A stretch of DNA of 64,000 bases from assembly GCA_018897105.1 (NCBI GenBank), contig JAHILF010000040.1:1-64000 (forward strand), written 5' to 3'. This stretch comes from Pseudomonadota bacterium. Its GTDB lineage: Bacteria; Desulfobacterota; Desulfobulbia; Desulfobulbales; SURF-16. Both the position numbers and the translations under genes were made by a program. The notes beneath the pieces are model-generated. The model had not been told where the DNA came from and ran no database searches. It saw only the letters and a list, made by a program, of their open reading frames with translations. Positions 1 to 9,410 of the stretch are shown in pieces (positions within the stretch are counted from its first letter, which is position 1; each line of letters starts with the position of its first letter).

Positions 1-122
1 AGATGCGAGCTGAAGTGGCGGCATGGAACACCGACCGGAATAACCGCCAGACTAAGGTTGATTGGCAGTTCAAAACAGACGATGCGCGAATAAAACTAAA
101 ACGACTTTATCCGAAACTTTAA
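1..122 (+). CDS. IS630-family transposase, C-terminal end (partial)
   Basis: The frame whose codons begin at base 3 is open from the window edge to a TAA at 120-122 and encodes about 39 residues. The ending has the pattern of IS630/Tc1-mariner-type transposases: AWNTDRNN, then WQFKTDDARIKLKRLYP at the very C-terminus. Only this tail is visible; the DDE core would lie to the left of the window. The inverted repeat and TA target site of the element were not identified with certainty after the stop. The family call rests on the conserved tail alone. Confidence 0.7.
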   Translation, partial: MRAEVAAWNTDRNNRQTKVDWQFKTDDARIKLKRLYPKL

Positions 123-174
123 CGTATACTATGTACTAGTGGCAACCCTATAATTAACATCCATTCTTCGTTGG

Positions 175-378
175 ATGACTTGTCCCCCTGGAGAGGCTCC
201 AAAAAAAGCTGACTTTTATTTCCCATTGTCACCTGATTATGCATACATGATTAATAATTCAAATGATTATAATAAATTATCAGAATCAGACGAAAGTCAC
301 TACCTCAATTGGGGCAAGAATGTACTGAACTATCTGATCATGAAAGAAATTAAGAATCTGAATTTAGGTAAGACCTAA
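175..378 (+). pseudogene. Probable C-terminal remnant of a DUF4238-like protein
   Basis: A 67-codon frame (in-frame stop upstream at 151-153) encodes a segment with FYFPLSPDYAYMIN, which resembles the C-terminal part of DUF4238 proteins, a family of unknown function often found in accessory regions. The usual 200 or more upstream residues are missing, and an IS630 end lies about 50 bp upstream. The simplest reading is a gene cut by an insertion. No good ribosome binding site precedes the ATG. The family assignment is tentative. Bases 379-530 show no gene. Confidence 0.35.
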
Positions 379-530
379 CTTAGAGCACCAATTGACAGCC
401 TTAAACTCCTATGCGCTCCGCCAAGGCAGCGCTTGAGCTAGGACGTAGGATACTCAAGGTATTTGAATAACCTCTTCCCATTTATGCCCATCTTTAGTTG
501 AATCGGGGAGGTGCGTGCGTTAGAGAAAAA

Positions 531-1964
531 TCAGATCCTGCCCACATCTTCGCTGTTGGAAATCTTCTGCAGCTGCTGGGTGAGCATGTTTTTCAGTTGT
601 TGTTCAGCAGCCGTTCCCCTGTTGCCCTCGCCTCTGTTTACTTCAGTGAAGAAGGCATTGCAGGTGCTGAGGGGGTCGGAACTCCATTGCGCGGTATAGC
701 CGATGCGGGCAGGGTCAGTCTTGCCCTGTGCCCGGTCGGCATCGTAGTCTCTCCGGCCGTGGGCCCAGTTGATGATATGGGAATAATAGATCAGGCTGCG
801 GTCCAGCAGAATATAGAGAAACTGGATGTTTTTTACCGGGCCGATCTGCATTTCCCGCTCGCCTAATGGGATACCCAGAACCTTGGTCTCCGCCAGTCCT
901 TTGCCGCCCAATGCCGCCCAGGTGGCGCCGGCCAAACCACCCAGCACGGAAAACAGCCCAAAGCTGCTGCCCAGAGTTGCCGCATCCAGGGCAACCGCGA
1001 TGCCGGCCCCGCCGAGGCCCGCGACGGCAATCTGCTGATTGCGGCTCAGGCCGAGAAACTTCCAGGTGCTGTCGCTGAACAGATCTTCATGCAGGATGGA
1101 CTGGGAGGGCAGATCGTAGTTGAAAATGTTGTGTTTAAAAAGGCTTCTGATCTGCTGGTAGGCCCGGGACTCGATCTTTCTGATATTTTTTTCGTAGGCT
1201 GCCCGCATGTCGACCTTCAGGCGATCTTCATCAGCAGCGTCCGAAAGATTTCTGACAAGTGTATAAGACAGGCATTCTGCCAGCATGTCCGTAATGATCC
1301 CGGCACAGGAGAGATTGCGCTGGGCCCAGTCTTTCTTGAAGGCGGCAATGACCGTATCCAGGGTTGCCTGCCAGTCCTGGTCAATATACTTCAGGCTCTC
1401 CAGCAGGGCGATGCGTTCCGCATAGGTGGCCCGGTGGGCGTTGAACATGCGGAAAACATTGAATGTTTTGCGGAATTCCTCTTTCCACTGCTCGAGGTAA
1501 TCGGTGTCAGGATCCTTGCTGTTTAAAATGGCCATGCGGGGCAGGCCGGTAAGCCGGAGGATCTCCATTTCCGCCCGGTCGACGCTGCGGACCGGCCTGG
1601 AGCCGTCCACCACATAAATAATCCCGGCGCCCTGAGTAAGGGGGAGAAGAAGTTCCATGTCCTGCCTGAACTCAGGCTTATCGGCGTTCTTTTTTCTGAA
1701 GCCGGTAATAATATTGTCCGTGTCAGCCTGCAGGCCCTGCAACTGGTGCAATATCTCCCTGGGATGCTGGAAACCCGGCGTATCGACAAAACGGATGATC
1801 TCCCGGCCGTCAATGATCACGGGAAACGTTTGGCACACCACGGTCTCGCCGGGGGTGGGGCTTATCCGCACACTGTCATCCTCCGCCAGGGTCGAAAGCA
1901 CGGAAGATTTCCCCTCATTGGGGTGGCCGACAATGGCGAATTCCGGAACAGTATCAGCTCGCAT
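531..1964 (-). CDS. GTPase with C-terminal DUF3482 domain
   Basis: A 477-residue protein with an N-terminal TrmE/Era-like G domain: the P-loop GHPNEGKSS near residue 13, a G3 motif DTPGF near 60, and an NSKDPD segment near 145 in the place of NKxD. The rest matches the DUF3482 type, with a glycine- and alanine-rich hydrophobic stretch around residues 310-360 that could insert into or touch the membrane. DUF3482 GTPases are normally encoded next to DUF2868 membrane proteins, as here. The upstream gene overlaps its start by 11 bases, so the two are almost certainly co-translated. The cellular role is not established; membrane stress or trafficking is only a guess. Confidence 0.85.
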   Translation of the reverse strand: MRADTVPEFAIVGHPNEGKSSVLSTLAEDDSVRISPTPGETVVCQTFPVIIDGREIIRFVDTPGFQHPREILHQLQGLQADTDNIITGFRKKNADKPEFRQDMELLLPLTQGAGIIYVVDGSRPVRSVDRAEMEILRLTGLPRMAILNSKDPDTDYLEQWKEEFRKTFNVFRMFNAHRATYAERIALLESLKYIDQDWQATLDTVIAAFKKDWAQRNLSCAGIITDMLAECLSYTLVRNLSDAADEDRLKVDMRAAYEKNIRKIESRAYQQIRSLFKHNIFNYDLPSQSILHEDLFSDSTWKFLGLSRNQQIAVAGLGGAGIAVALDAATLGSSFGLFSVLGGLAGATWAALGGKGLAETKVLGIPLGEREMQIGPVKNIQFLYILLDRSLIYYSHIINWAHGRRDYDADRAQGKTDPARIGYTAQWSSDPLSTCNAFFTEVNRGEGNRGTAAEQQLKNMLTQQLQKISNSEDVGRI

Positions 1965-3561
1965 GGGTTACCAGTCCTTCTGAATAGATGCCGGGATCGC
2001 CCATGGCGGTGATTTTTTGTGCCCAAATCTTCATGTTTTCATCTTTCACCGGGGTGAAAACAGTGTCCGGCCGGGGCTTGCCGATCAGCCCGATCCTGAT
2101 ACTGGGGCCATGGCCCACGGCCTGGCGCAGCTGTTTGATAAAATCGATATACTCCATGATGGGCGGCTGCCAGGCCTCCTGGATAATCAGGATATCTGTT
2201 TGCTTCATGCCGGGACGGTTCTGCATGTTGGCAAGCATGTCCCTGTCCGATTCATAATCCTCATTGATGCGGATGATTTCTTGAGTGGCATACATGGATT
2301 CCCTGTTCACCTCGGACTGGATTTCTTCCCGCCTGCAGGCATCATAGATCTCGTCCGGGATCATGACCAGCAGATTCTTGCCATGGATCTTGCCGTCCGC
2401 TGCGGGTTGAAGGTGAGTCAGAGGCACCGGTCCGGGTTTTTTTTCCGCAACACCCACATGATCTGTCATCTGACCGTGGGTGATCACCAGGGGGGTGGTC
2501 ATGCGCTGCAGCAGCTGTTCATAGCTTCCCTGTCTGAAATCAAGCGAGCCGAGATATCTTCGCTGGGCAAAAGCGGCCCCCAGGAAAAGAAGCAGTCGGG
2601 GCAGCAGTCCGTAAACCAGGACGGCAAGGCAGAGGAAAGGCCACCAGGAAGCCAGATTCGGGGTGGACAGGTGGTAGATTCCCTCTTTAAGGATAATGCG
2701 GCTTCCTGCAATCTGGGCAAGGGTGGGGAAGGCCGCATCATTCTGCACGGCCCAGGACCAGGGTAAAGCGATTTTTTCCACCAGGGAGTGCACTGCCGCG
2801 GGGCTTAGTTGGATGGTGGATTGCCAGCCAAAGGCGATGTCGGCAGTGACCACTTTGAATAAGGTTGCGGTAAGCAGGCCCAGGTTGCAGCCAATGGCAA
2901 AAAGCTGGGTCAGGATAAAGATCGGCAGGAAGAAAAGTATACCATAGGTGCGGGTTTTGCTGATGATAGTGCCCAAGGCGGATTCCACTTGAAGGCGCTG
3001 GGCGGCCGACATTTTTTGCGTAACCCGGTTTCTGGCCGAGAGCATCATCCTGAGCATGATTCTGCTGATAAGCGTGTAGAGCGGCGAAGAGGTGAGAGGC
3101 GATCTCCTGTAAAGTCGGTAGGTGGAAAGAACAAACAGAAGCAGCAGCAGAAGCAGTTGGGAAAGGACAAAAACAGAGAGATAGACCAGGACGTTTACCG
3201 GGCTGTCGCCTGTGTAGGTGAGAAAAGACGCCCCTGACGCTGCTCCGAGCACCAGGCCTGCCACCAGAAAAATAAAGCGCAATGAAGCTAGGAGACTTTC
3301 AACTCCCTCGCCTGGCAGAACAGCGGTCTGGGTTTTTTCCTCCTCCCGTCTCCGGTTCAGCCAGGTCTTGATGATGAATTGCCGGTCAGGGGGTTCATCT
3401 GCCTTGATACCAGGCATGACATAGTCGAGGAAGATCTTGCGGTCCCGTTCATGCAGAGAGTGCTTATTCTCTGCAGATTGAGAAAGAGTATCCTGGTAAA
3501 AAAAGTATTCCAGATCGATGATATCCCTGATGCGCCATTTCATCACTTGAGCAAATCCCAT
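1954..3561 (-). CDS. DUF2868 membrane protein
   Basis: A 535-residue protein starting at ATG 3561. It has about four to five hydrophobic helices: two near residues 90-150, one near 205-235 and one near 325-350. The C-terminal soluble region, from about residue 380, has an alpha/beta look. It fits the DUF2868 family, which travels with GTPase-DUF3482 proteins; here the GTPase gene follows with an 11-base overlap. The two probably act together at the inner membrane, the GTPase controlling or being recruited by this protein. That partnership is inferred from the conserved gene pair, and no catalytic motif was seen. Confidence 0.8.
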   Translation of the reverse strand: MGFAQVMKWRIRDIIDLEYFFYQDTLSQSAENKHSLHERDRKIFLDYVMPGIKADEPPDRQFIIKTWLNRRREEEKTQTAVLPGEGVESLLASLRFIFLVAGLVLGAASGASFLTYTGDSPVNVLVYLSVFVLSQLLLLLLLFVLSTYRLYRRSPLTSSPLYTLISRIMLRMMLSARNRVTQKMSAAQRLQVESALGTIISKTRTYGILFFLPIFILTQLFAIGCNLGLLTATLFKVVTADIAFGWQSTIQLSPAAVHSLVEKIALPWSWAVQNDAAFPTLAQIAGSRIILKEGIYHLSTPNLASWWPFLCLAVLVYGLLPRLLLFLGAAFAQRRYLGSLDFRQGSYEQLLQRMTTPLVITHGQMTDHVGVAEKKPGPVPLTHLQPAADGKIHGKNLLVMIPDEIYDACRREEIQSEVNRESMYATQEIIRINEDYESDRDMLANMQNRPGMKQTDILIIQEAWQPPIMEYIDFIKQLRQAVGHGPSIRIGLIGKPRPDTVFTPVKDENMKIWAQKITAMGDPGIYSEGLVTHAS

Positions 3562-3943
3562 TGCCGCTTTTTCATTAGAGCTTCTTGTTCATCATCTGAC
3601 TGCATTGTTCAAGCTTTCGAAAACATGCAATAACTCTCTCTGTACTGTAATCATATTTGCCCGAAAATATTCGTTTTAGTTTATCAGCTCGCAATAAAGC
3701 TGGCAAGCTGTAAGCTGGCAGGCAATTCAAGTTTGCCCGGGTTTGGTGATGACTTGCCCTGTCATCACCAGGAACCGGCACCATATTTCCGAGGGCGGCA
3801 AGAGGTTACGGCAAAAATTCGCAGTGAACATTTTCATCCATGCTTTACTCTAACTTTTATCTGTTTAGCCCAAACTTGGCATTTAATGTCATTCACTTAA
3901 GCGCGAGTGGCTGAGGGGACCGATTTTTTTCCTCTCTGCCAAA
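3562..3943. other. Intergenic stretch with one perfect hairpin
   Basis: No convincing gene. The one clear structure is a perfect 10-bp hairpin, TGGTGATGAC at 3744-3753 pairing with 3761-3770 across a 7-base loop. It has no T-tract on either side, so it is not a classical terminator. A 69-codon minus-strand frame here has no ribosome binding site and no family resemblance. Confidence 0.5.
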
Positions 3944-4028
3944 GCTGGGGACAGAATGGTTTTCGGCAAAACCGCGAAAAAAATTCAGCCCCCTCAGTCC
4001 GGAGGGAAAATTAAATCTGTCTCCCGGC
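3944..4028 (+). repeat. GGGGACAGA palindromic repeat element, copy A
   Basis: An element of about 85 bp that recurs at 38314-38396 (same orientation) and 43283-43367 (inverted). It opens with GCTGGGGACAGAATGG and closes with ATCTGTCTCCCGGC, so the ends are imperfect inverted repeats. An inner pair, GGGGACAGAAT and ATTCAGCCCCC, is nested within it. The structure resembles a REP/MITE-type repeat. No transposase is linked to it in this window. Confidence 0.7.
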
Positions 4029-4076
4029 CTTTAGTTAACGACATTGACTTGGCATTATGCAAAATCGGAGGAACAA

Positions 4077-4775
4077 ATGGATAAATCTTTGAAAGAGTAC
4101 CTGGCGGTATTCACGCGGGGGTGGATTGGCAGTGTGGTTATTGCCCTGCTGCTCGCCACATCATTTAAGTCGGCCATAGCGGATTGGTACGTGGTACCCA
4201 CCGGATCAATGAAACCAACCATTGTCGAGGGAGACCGGATCTTCACCAATAAGCTGGCCTATGACCTGAAAATCCCTTACACTACCTGGCATTTCGCCAG
4301 TTGGGATGATCCAAAAAGGGGAGACATTGTTGTTTTCAATTCGCCTGCGGATGGCATATGCCTGGTGAAGCGTGTCGTGGGTATCCCTGGTGATGTCGTC
4401 GCGATGAGTAATAATCGGGTTTCGATAAACGGTAAGGAGTTGAGCTACGACATTTCTGATCTGCAGGGCGCAGAGTCATTGACATCCTCCGGAGATGCCA
4501 TGCAGAAAATATATATCGAGGATTTGACCGGGCACAAACACAAAACCATGGTAATTCTCGACAAACCGGCGATGCGATCCTTTGCACGTGTGACTGTGCC
4601 GGACGGCCACTATTTCATGATGGGGGATAACCGGGATAACAGTGCGGACTCGCGTTACTTCGGCTTTGTTGATCGCAGTGCAATTCTGGGGCGGGCCTCG
4701 GCGGTGGTTATTTCACTTGATCTGCTGCACCACTATGAACCGAGGTGGCCCCGCTTCTTTACCAAACTGCTGTAA
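4077..4775 (+). CDS. lepB: Signal peptidase I
   Basis: A type I signal peptidase (S26A) of 232 residues, which removes Sec/Tat signal peptides on the outer face of the inner membrane. One N-terminal helix (about residues 16-35) precedes the catalytic serine in PTGSMKPT (Ser44). The general-base lysine lies in LVKRVVGIPGD (Lys98), and the box MGDNRDNSADSRYFG is intact. The start is the ATG at 4077, behind GGAGGA, rather than an upstream TTG at 4044. The gene stands alone and converges with the PEP-CTERM gene across a shared terminator. With so many exported proteins in this window a second peptidase copy would not surprise, but whether this is the main one cannot be told. Confidence 0.93.
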   Translation: MDKSLKEYLAVFTRGWIGSVVIALLLATSFKSAIADWYVVPTGSMKPTIVEGDRIFTNKLAYDLKIPYTTWHFASWDDPKRGDIVVFNSPADGICLVKRVVGIPGDVVAMSNNRVSINGKELSYDISDLQGAESLTSSGDAMQKIYIEDLTGHKHKTMVILDKPAMRSFARVTVPDGHYFMMGDNRDNSADSRYFGFVDRSAILGRASAVVISLDLLHHYEPRWPRFFTKLL

Positions 4776-4805
4776 AAAGACGGCCAGTCCAGAGGATGCA
4801 CAAAA

Positions 4806-4854
4806 TTCCCGGGGCAGCTGCCGATCCGGCATGGATAAGCAGCTGCCCCGGAAT
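4806..4854. terminator. Bidirectional terminator-like hairpin between lepB and the PEP-CTERM gene
   Basis: A perfect 13-bp stem, 4809-4821 pairing with 4839-4851 (CCGGGGCAGCTGC), lies in the 100-bp gap between two convergent genes. The U-tract is weak on both sides, so termination strength is uncertain. Confidence 0.6.
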
Positions 4855-4875
4855 CTCTCCCGGAAGCCGAGGAGG

Positions 4876-5433
4876 TTACTTGCGGCGCCTCCTTCCAGCG
4901 CCGATCAGGCCGGCCAGACCGGAACCCAGGAGGAAAACCGTTCCCGGAATCGGCACCGCGGAAGGCGTTACCTGCAAACTGACCCCATCCAGATAAAAGG
5001 GCGCTTTGGTATAGCCGCCCCAGGGGCTCAGGTCACTCCACCAGTAGCCATCCTGGGCCAGAATCTGGAAATTCAGTGACTGGTTCGTCTCCATATAGGA
5101 AAGTGCCGCAGCCGTGAGATCAAAATGCAGCACAGTGAAATCACCGCTGAGATGATAGTTGTCCAGCACTTGGGTGCCGGCTATGGACACATCGATATTG
5201 GGATCGTAATACCACCAATCTCCCCGCGAATTAACCGATGTTGTTTTACCGCGAATGACAAAATCAAGCGAGGCGGCGTCGATTGCGGCAAAGGCATCGA
5301 TATCAAAGATGCCGGTGGCGCTCGTTCTTGCGACCGCCGCGTCAAAATCCATGGTGTACGTTGACGCCTGGGACAGGCTCGCGCAACCGATAATTGATGC
5401 CAGCACAGCGATATAACACAGTTTCTTCTTCAT
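4876..5433 (-). CDS. PEP-CTERM sorting-domain protein
   Basis: A secreted protein of 185 residues from the ATG at 5433, which has GAGGAAAG just upstream; a TTG at 5451 is a weaker start. The N-terminus is a Sec signal peptide. The last residues form a PEP-CTERM signal: VPIPGT, a hydrophobic helix with LLGSGLAGLIGAG, then RRRRK. Exosortase recognises such tails and anchors or releases the protein at the cell surface. The middle is rich in aromatic residues and beta-like, with no recognised domain. No exosortase gene is in the window, so it must be encoded elsewhere if this tail works. Confidence 0.88.
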   Translation of the reverse strand: MKKKLCYIAVLASIIGCASLSQASTYTMDFDAAVARTSATGIFDIDAFAAIDAASLDFVIRGKTTSVNSRGDWWYYDPNIDVSIAGTQVLDNYHLSGDFTVLHFDLTAAALSYMETNQSLNFQILAQDGYWWSDLSPWGGYTKAPFYLDGVSLQVTPSAVPIPGTVFLLGSGLAGLIGAGRRRRK

Positions 5434-6255
5434 TTCTCTTTCCTCAGTCAAGGCTTTATGGTTATCGAAACATTTCGAACAACCAACGCGCTGAAAATAT
5501 CGCAGGCCATTCGGACCTCAATCAATATTGAATACAATGAGCGCCGGAAAAGAAATTCCCCACGCAACCCGGCAATTCCTGTATTTTTTTGCCAACAGCA
5601 TCCCTATACAACAAGAAGCATGCCAGCTACGCAATCCCTAACAATATATCATTGCGCATAAATTCAAGTAGTTATATGTGGATGCACTTTCTGGTTTCCG
5701 CAATCATGGTAACGTGTTCATTTATACGGAAAGATTATTCCTTGTTTCTGGAAAAAATAGGTAGACCAGCACAGTGATACTGGCTGCCAGTCGGCATGAT
5801 ATCTTTTTCATCCCGAAATGATAGGGTTCACTCCGGCGCGCGCAGGTCAAGAATCTGTACCTTTAATGGGTGTCCCTCATTTTTTCTTTCCGCTTCCCCC
5901 GTCATTGCTTTGTCTACGAGCTGGCTGGCGAACAATCTGTTAAACCTCAGTTATTCGCCGTTTTTCTTTTTCTGGTTGACTTTCCGGGCCGGGAGGATGA
6001 TTGAATATGTATTGCTGCATGTATTTGACACGTTGGCGGTTCTGCATCGGGGGATAAGGTGCAGGATAAATCTGGCCTGATACGAAAATTACCGCGGGAT
6101 CGCCGTATCAGGCCATCCACGGACAGAACGGAGCTTTGCCAAAGGATTCATCCCTTATGGATCTTCGGCGAAATCCGTGGGGAATTATTTCGAACCGGAA
6201 AGCCCGTTTCGGCAGCCAAGAAAACCGTCGTGCCGCAAACGTGAGAGGAGAGATT
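5434..6255. other. Long intergenic stretch without a supported gene
   Basis: About 820 bp between a PEP-CTERM gene and a lipoprotein gene. Several short open frames exist on both strands, but none has a good ribosome binding site together with a recognisable protein. The codon usage does not look coding. It may hold the long leader and control region of the PEP-CTERM gene. Confidence 0.4.
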
Positions 6256-6495
6256 ATGGCGAATAGGTGTAAAGTATCGGGCAAAATCTTAGTGGTGTTT
6301 TCCCTGTTGATCGTTGCTGTTCTTCAGGGCTGCGCTTGCCCGGCAACCGAGGGCAACCGGCAGTTGGCTGCCTCGACCGGGACCTGCTCCCAGCCCAATA
6401 GCGCTGTAACGGAATACTTTGACCTCATCAATAAGGCGAAGCCGGAATTCGTGCAGGTGATCAGCGAGGAAAGGGGGACGTCCATAAAATTATAA
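6256..6495 (+). CDS. Small putative lipoprotein
   Basis: A 79-residue product from the ATG at 6256, preceded by GAGAGGAGAG. The N-terminus is a lipoprotein signal: charged residues, a hydrophobic run, then LQGC, so the mature protein would begin at a lipidated cysteine near residue 25. The remaining 55 residues match no family I know. It may be a cut-down form of a longer protein, since the next 400 bp hold only gene remnants. Confidence 0.6.
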   Translation: MANRCKVSGKILVVFSLLIVAVLQGCACPATEGNRQLAASTGTCSQPNSAVTEYFDLINKAKPEFVQVISEERGTSIKL

Positions 6496-6655
6496 ATTTC
6501 GGTGGTTGTTGCACTTAAGTTTTATCCTCTTCACAATTACGCAGAGATCGCAAATGTCCCCGCAGAATTCCAGAAACGCTTTACTCCATGAAGCAGCAGA
6601 CTCGGGTAAATATCTGTCCTGAATGTCTTCTTCATAGCTTGAAGGAGGACTCAAA

Positions 6656-6921
6656 TTGTTTCTGCCGCCGTTGCCGGCCAGTGGATTGGAACACCAGTGG
6701 AGCAAAAGATACGGTGATGTATCTGATCAGACCTGTCTGGTCATGGCAACGGACCAAGCCGGAAACGTCATTATCATAGCGCGGACCAAGTCGGAAATTC
6801 CGTGGCTATCGATAGCTCAGGCAACATCATTGTGACCGGCGAGTTGAGCGGTGCCGCCGATTTCGGCGTGATTGTTCCTTTGCAATTACCTATAATATCG
6901 ATGTTAATTCTCAAAGATTGA
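6656..6921 (+). pseudogene. SBBP-repeat (beta-propeller) protein remnant
   Basis: Two consecutive frames carry fragments of one protein. The first, behind GAAGGAGG and a possible TTG at 6656, reads WSKRYGD then ATDQAGNVII. The second, from about 6780 in another frame, reads SVAIDSSGNIIVTGELSGAADFG and ends at 6919-6921. Both are hallmark units of SBBP beta-propeller repeats, found in large secreted proteins of environmental bacteria. The frameshift and the loss of nearly all repeats show a decayed gene. Confidence 0.55.
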
Positions 6922-7260
6922 AACTAATTCGACGTACGTAAAAATTAGAACCTTTGACTGTCAAGATATTTTGGGGGGAAGAAAAATTTCATGAATTCGC
7001 AAATCTACCAGAATCTGGAAACATATCAGAATTTTCCGAAGAAAAGTAACTGGTTTTTAAGGGTGTTTTTGGAAGGTCAAAGAGTCACTGTTGAGATTTG
7101 CAGCAGGGATGAAGGCCGGTTCTTGGGTAATGGTTCATGAACCCAGGCTGGTATCCGGAAAATGGAAGTTTTGGGCGCGTTTTTTTGAGCAGCAAGGGGG
7201 TGAGCAGAGGCCAATCATCCTTCCCGCCCCACCCCTGAAAAAGCGATTTCTTATCACCTA
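6922..7260. other. Intergenic stretch, nothing recognised
   Basis: About 340 bp of AT-richer sequence between two broken genes. A 74-codon plus-strand frame at 7091-7315 runs into the next gene on the opposite strand and has no family resemblance. No terminator with a clear stem was found. Confidence 0.35.
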
Positions 7261-9150
7261 TCACCGATTTCCCGATCCGCGCTTCCCAGCCAATTTGCCG
7301 GCAAACTCTTTCTGAAAAAAACGTATAATAAATTCCTCATCCATTCCTTCCGCCCACTGCCCTGGCCTTGTTTTGGCATCCTTGACCCACGCCGGGATAT
7401 TTTCCGTACTTTGTATTTTATTATCGCTTGGATGCACCTTCTCCGTGCAACTGGCAAAGCTATCGCATATGCGAAAAGAGGCAGCCATTATCTTCAGCTC
7501 TTCTTCTGAGTACTCGCAATATTGGCTTATCTCCGGCATGATCTCCCTAAATTTATCCACGCCCAGCATAAATATATGACTCCTCAGAGGAATATTCAGC
7601 CACACCCAATCCTCGTGTGTACTCGTAAGCATCTTCAGCGAAATGATCTCATGCCTATCCCAGAATCGATACTGCCGTTGCGTGAAATCTAGCTTTTTTA
7701 GATTCTCTCCAAAGACAAGAACCGCCTGTATCTCTTCGCTTTGTAATTTACCGATGTCATGTATCAAGCCCGTTATCTCAAAAATAAGTACCGTTTTCCG
7801 ATCAAACCCATATGCTTCGGCCAGCCTCTTGGCAAGCCCTGAAACAGCCTCCAAGTGCAGCAAAACTGATTTTCCTCCGCGCGGATACTTGGCTACTAGG
7901 TGGCTTAACACCACTCTCACATTCTCTTTAAGCTCCGTTAATTCGCTTAATGATTCAACCGGATGACCCTTGGCCTTCTCTACGACATCCAAAGAAACAG
8001 TCGGCAATCGTCCTTTCTTTTCCGAAGCATCCTTTCCGGTCGATTTTCTCTTTTTTGATTTGACGGAAAAATCCCTGCATTCATCAGCCAACCCCTTGAT
8101 GCCGTGTCGCAAAACCAAGGGCCCCAGGGAAAAAATGTGGCTGATAATATCCTGTCGGATTTTTTTCATAGCCGATTTAGACAGGTTTAATTCCCGCACC
8201 AAATCTTCCAGAAATTTCTCCATCTTATGCAAACCAAGTTTCTGCAACCTGTCTTGCGTAGGCCAATCAACACCATTAAAGACTTCCGGCGCGGAAACCT
8301 GGTAAACTGCTTCTCGCTCCTCAGAGCTTAAGCCTCCATCTTGAGGCGATAATTGCATAAAGCGCCCCACGATGGCATGCCTGAATTCTTTACTGAAATC
8401 AACATGTCCTGCAGGCGGCCATTGCGCGGGAACCGACTCTATCAACCCGGATGCCAGCAACTCCATGCCCTCATCGCTAGAAGCGTAGACATGCGTGCCG
8501 TAAGCCACGCGAGTTAACAACTGGGCGATGTTGGACAATACCCCAAGAAACCTGCCGAAGGAATCATCCCTTTCCTGCGCAAAATCTTCATCGTTATCCG
8601 AGAACCAGCCGAGCAGATTTGAGGCCGCTTCCACTATGTCTACTTTTTTATAGGAGTCTCTGTGCGCATTTATATTTTCCGTCGGAGCAAATGTATTCGC
8701 GCATATCGCCCAAAACCTATACTCACCTTCCGCCGCGCCTACTTCGACGCCTTCTTTTTCGCCCGCCGGCCTCCAATCTTTTCTTATTTTAACCAATAAT
8801 CTATCTATCAACCCTATGAACCCGGCGTTATCATTATTTTTATAACAACCTGCCAGGCCTAAGGCCAAAGTTTCCAATTCTCTTACCTGTTGATGGATTT
8901 CCCGGGAATTAACGGTTGAGATAGACGATGATGCCCCTGACGCCAAAACTTCGCTTATAGCCCGAACAAAAGCGCCGTTGTCTCCTTTTTTAACTATGGC
9001 ATTAAAGATGCCCCGGCGCTCCAACGCTATAGCATGAGGATAAAAATCCGATAATGAACGCCTGTCGTGCGTGGTGCATAAGATTATTTTCTGATCCGGG
9101 TTCATTTCATGTATCTTTTTTGCTAATTCATCGCCGTTCATTCCCGGCAT
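7261..9150 (-). CDS. Response regulator with HD domain (frameshifted; C-terminal part)
   Basis: A 629-residue open frame starting inside a receiver domain. The first residues, MPGMNGDELAKKI, are the segment right after the phospho-acceptor aspartate, so the true N-terminus is missing. The missing half lies just upstream in another frame (9160-9330). The middle, about residues 120-430, is unrecognised. An HD metal-binding motif, HDIGK, lies near residue 480, followed by RHEIISLKML, as in HD/HD-GYP phosphohydrolases. A full-length ancestor would be a phospho-controlled hydrolase, perhaps acting on cyclic dinucleotides. The product from ATG 9150 could not be phosphorylated normally. Confidence 0.6.
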   Translation of the reverse strand: MPGMNGDELAKKIHEMNPDQKIILCTTHDRRSLSDFYPHAIALERRGIFNAIVKKGDNGAFVRAISEVLASGASSSISTVNSREIHQQVRELETLALGLAGCYKNNDNAGFIGLIDRLLVKIRKDWRPAGEKEGVEVGAAEGEYRFWAICANTFAPTENINAHRDSYKKVDIVEAASNLLGWFSDNDEDFAQERDDSFGRFLGVLSNIAQLLTRVAYGTHVYASSDEGMELLASGLIESVPAQWPPAGHVDFSKEFRHAIVGRFMQLSPQDGGLSSEEREAVYQVSAPEVFNGVDWPTQDRLQKLGLHKMEKFLEDLVRELNLSKSAMKKIRQDIISHIFSLGPLVLRHGIKGLADECRDFSVKSKKRKSTGKDASEKKGRLPTVSLDVVEKAKGHPVESLSELTELKENVRVVLSHLVAKYPRGGKSVLLHLEAVSGLAKRLAEAYGFDRKTVLIFEITGLIHDIGKLQSEEIQAVLVFGENLKKLDFTQRQYRFWDRHEIISLKMLTSTHEDWVWLNIPLRSHIFMLGVDKFREIMPEISQYCEYSEEELKIMAASFRICDSFASCTEKVHPSDNKIQSTENIPAWVKDAKTRPGQWAEGMDEEFIIRFFQKEFAGKLAGKRGSGNR

Positions 9151-9159
9151 ATTAAAAAT

Positions 9160-9330
9160 CGGTGATCACAAAATCAAACCTTTTGTCCTTTAGCATCCTC
9201 AAAGCTTCTTGCCCGCCTTCGGCAAACGCGGCCATGGCCTGCAGCAGCTCATCTTCGAATAAAGCCTCATAGAGCAGGTATTGTACCGTATTGTCATCGA
9301 CAACGAGAACGGTTTTAAAAATTACAGAAA
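9160..9330 (-). pseudogene. N-terminal receiver fragment of the frameshifted response regulator
   Basis: Reading leftwards from about 9330 the frame gives TVLVVDDNTVQYLLYEALF and later KDKRFDFVITDF, a standard receiver start with the acidic pair DD and the phospho-acceptor D in TDF. It hits a TAA immediately afterwards. Dropping one A from the A5 run at 9154-9158 would join it to MPGMNGDE of the downstream frame. No convincing start codon was found upstream, so the 5' end may also be lost. Confidence 0.65.
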
Positions 9331-9410
9331 TATTAGCGTCGTGCCAATCAATGATTGGAGAAGAAGCGGTAGCTTTATTGCTTATCCCTAAAACCCTCTC
9401 CCTGACCTGA

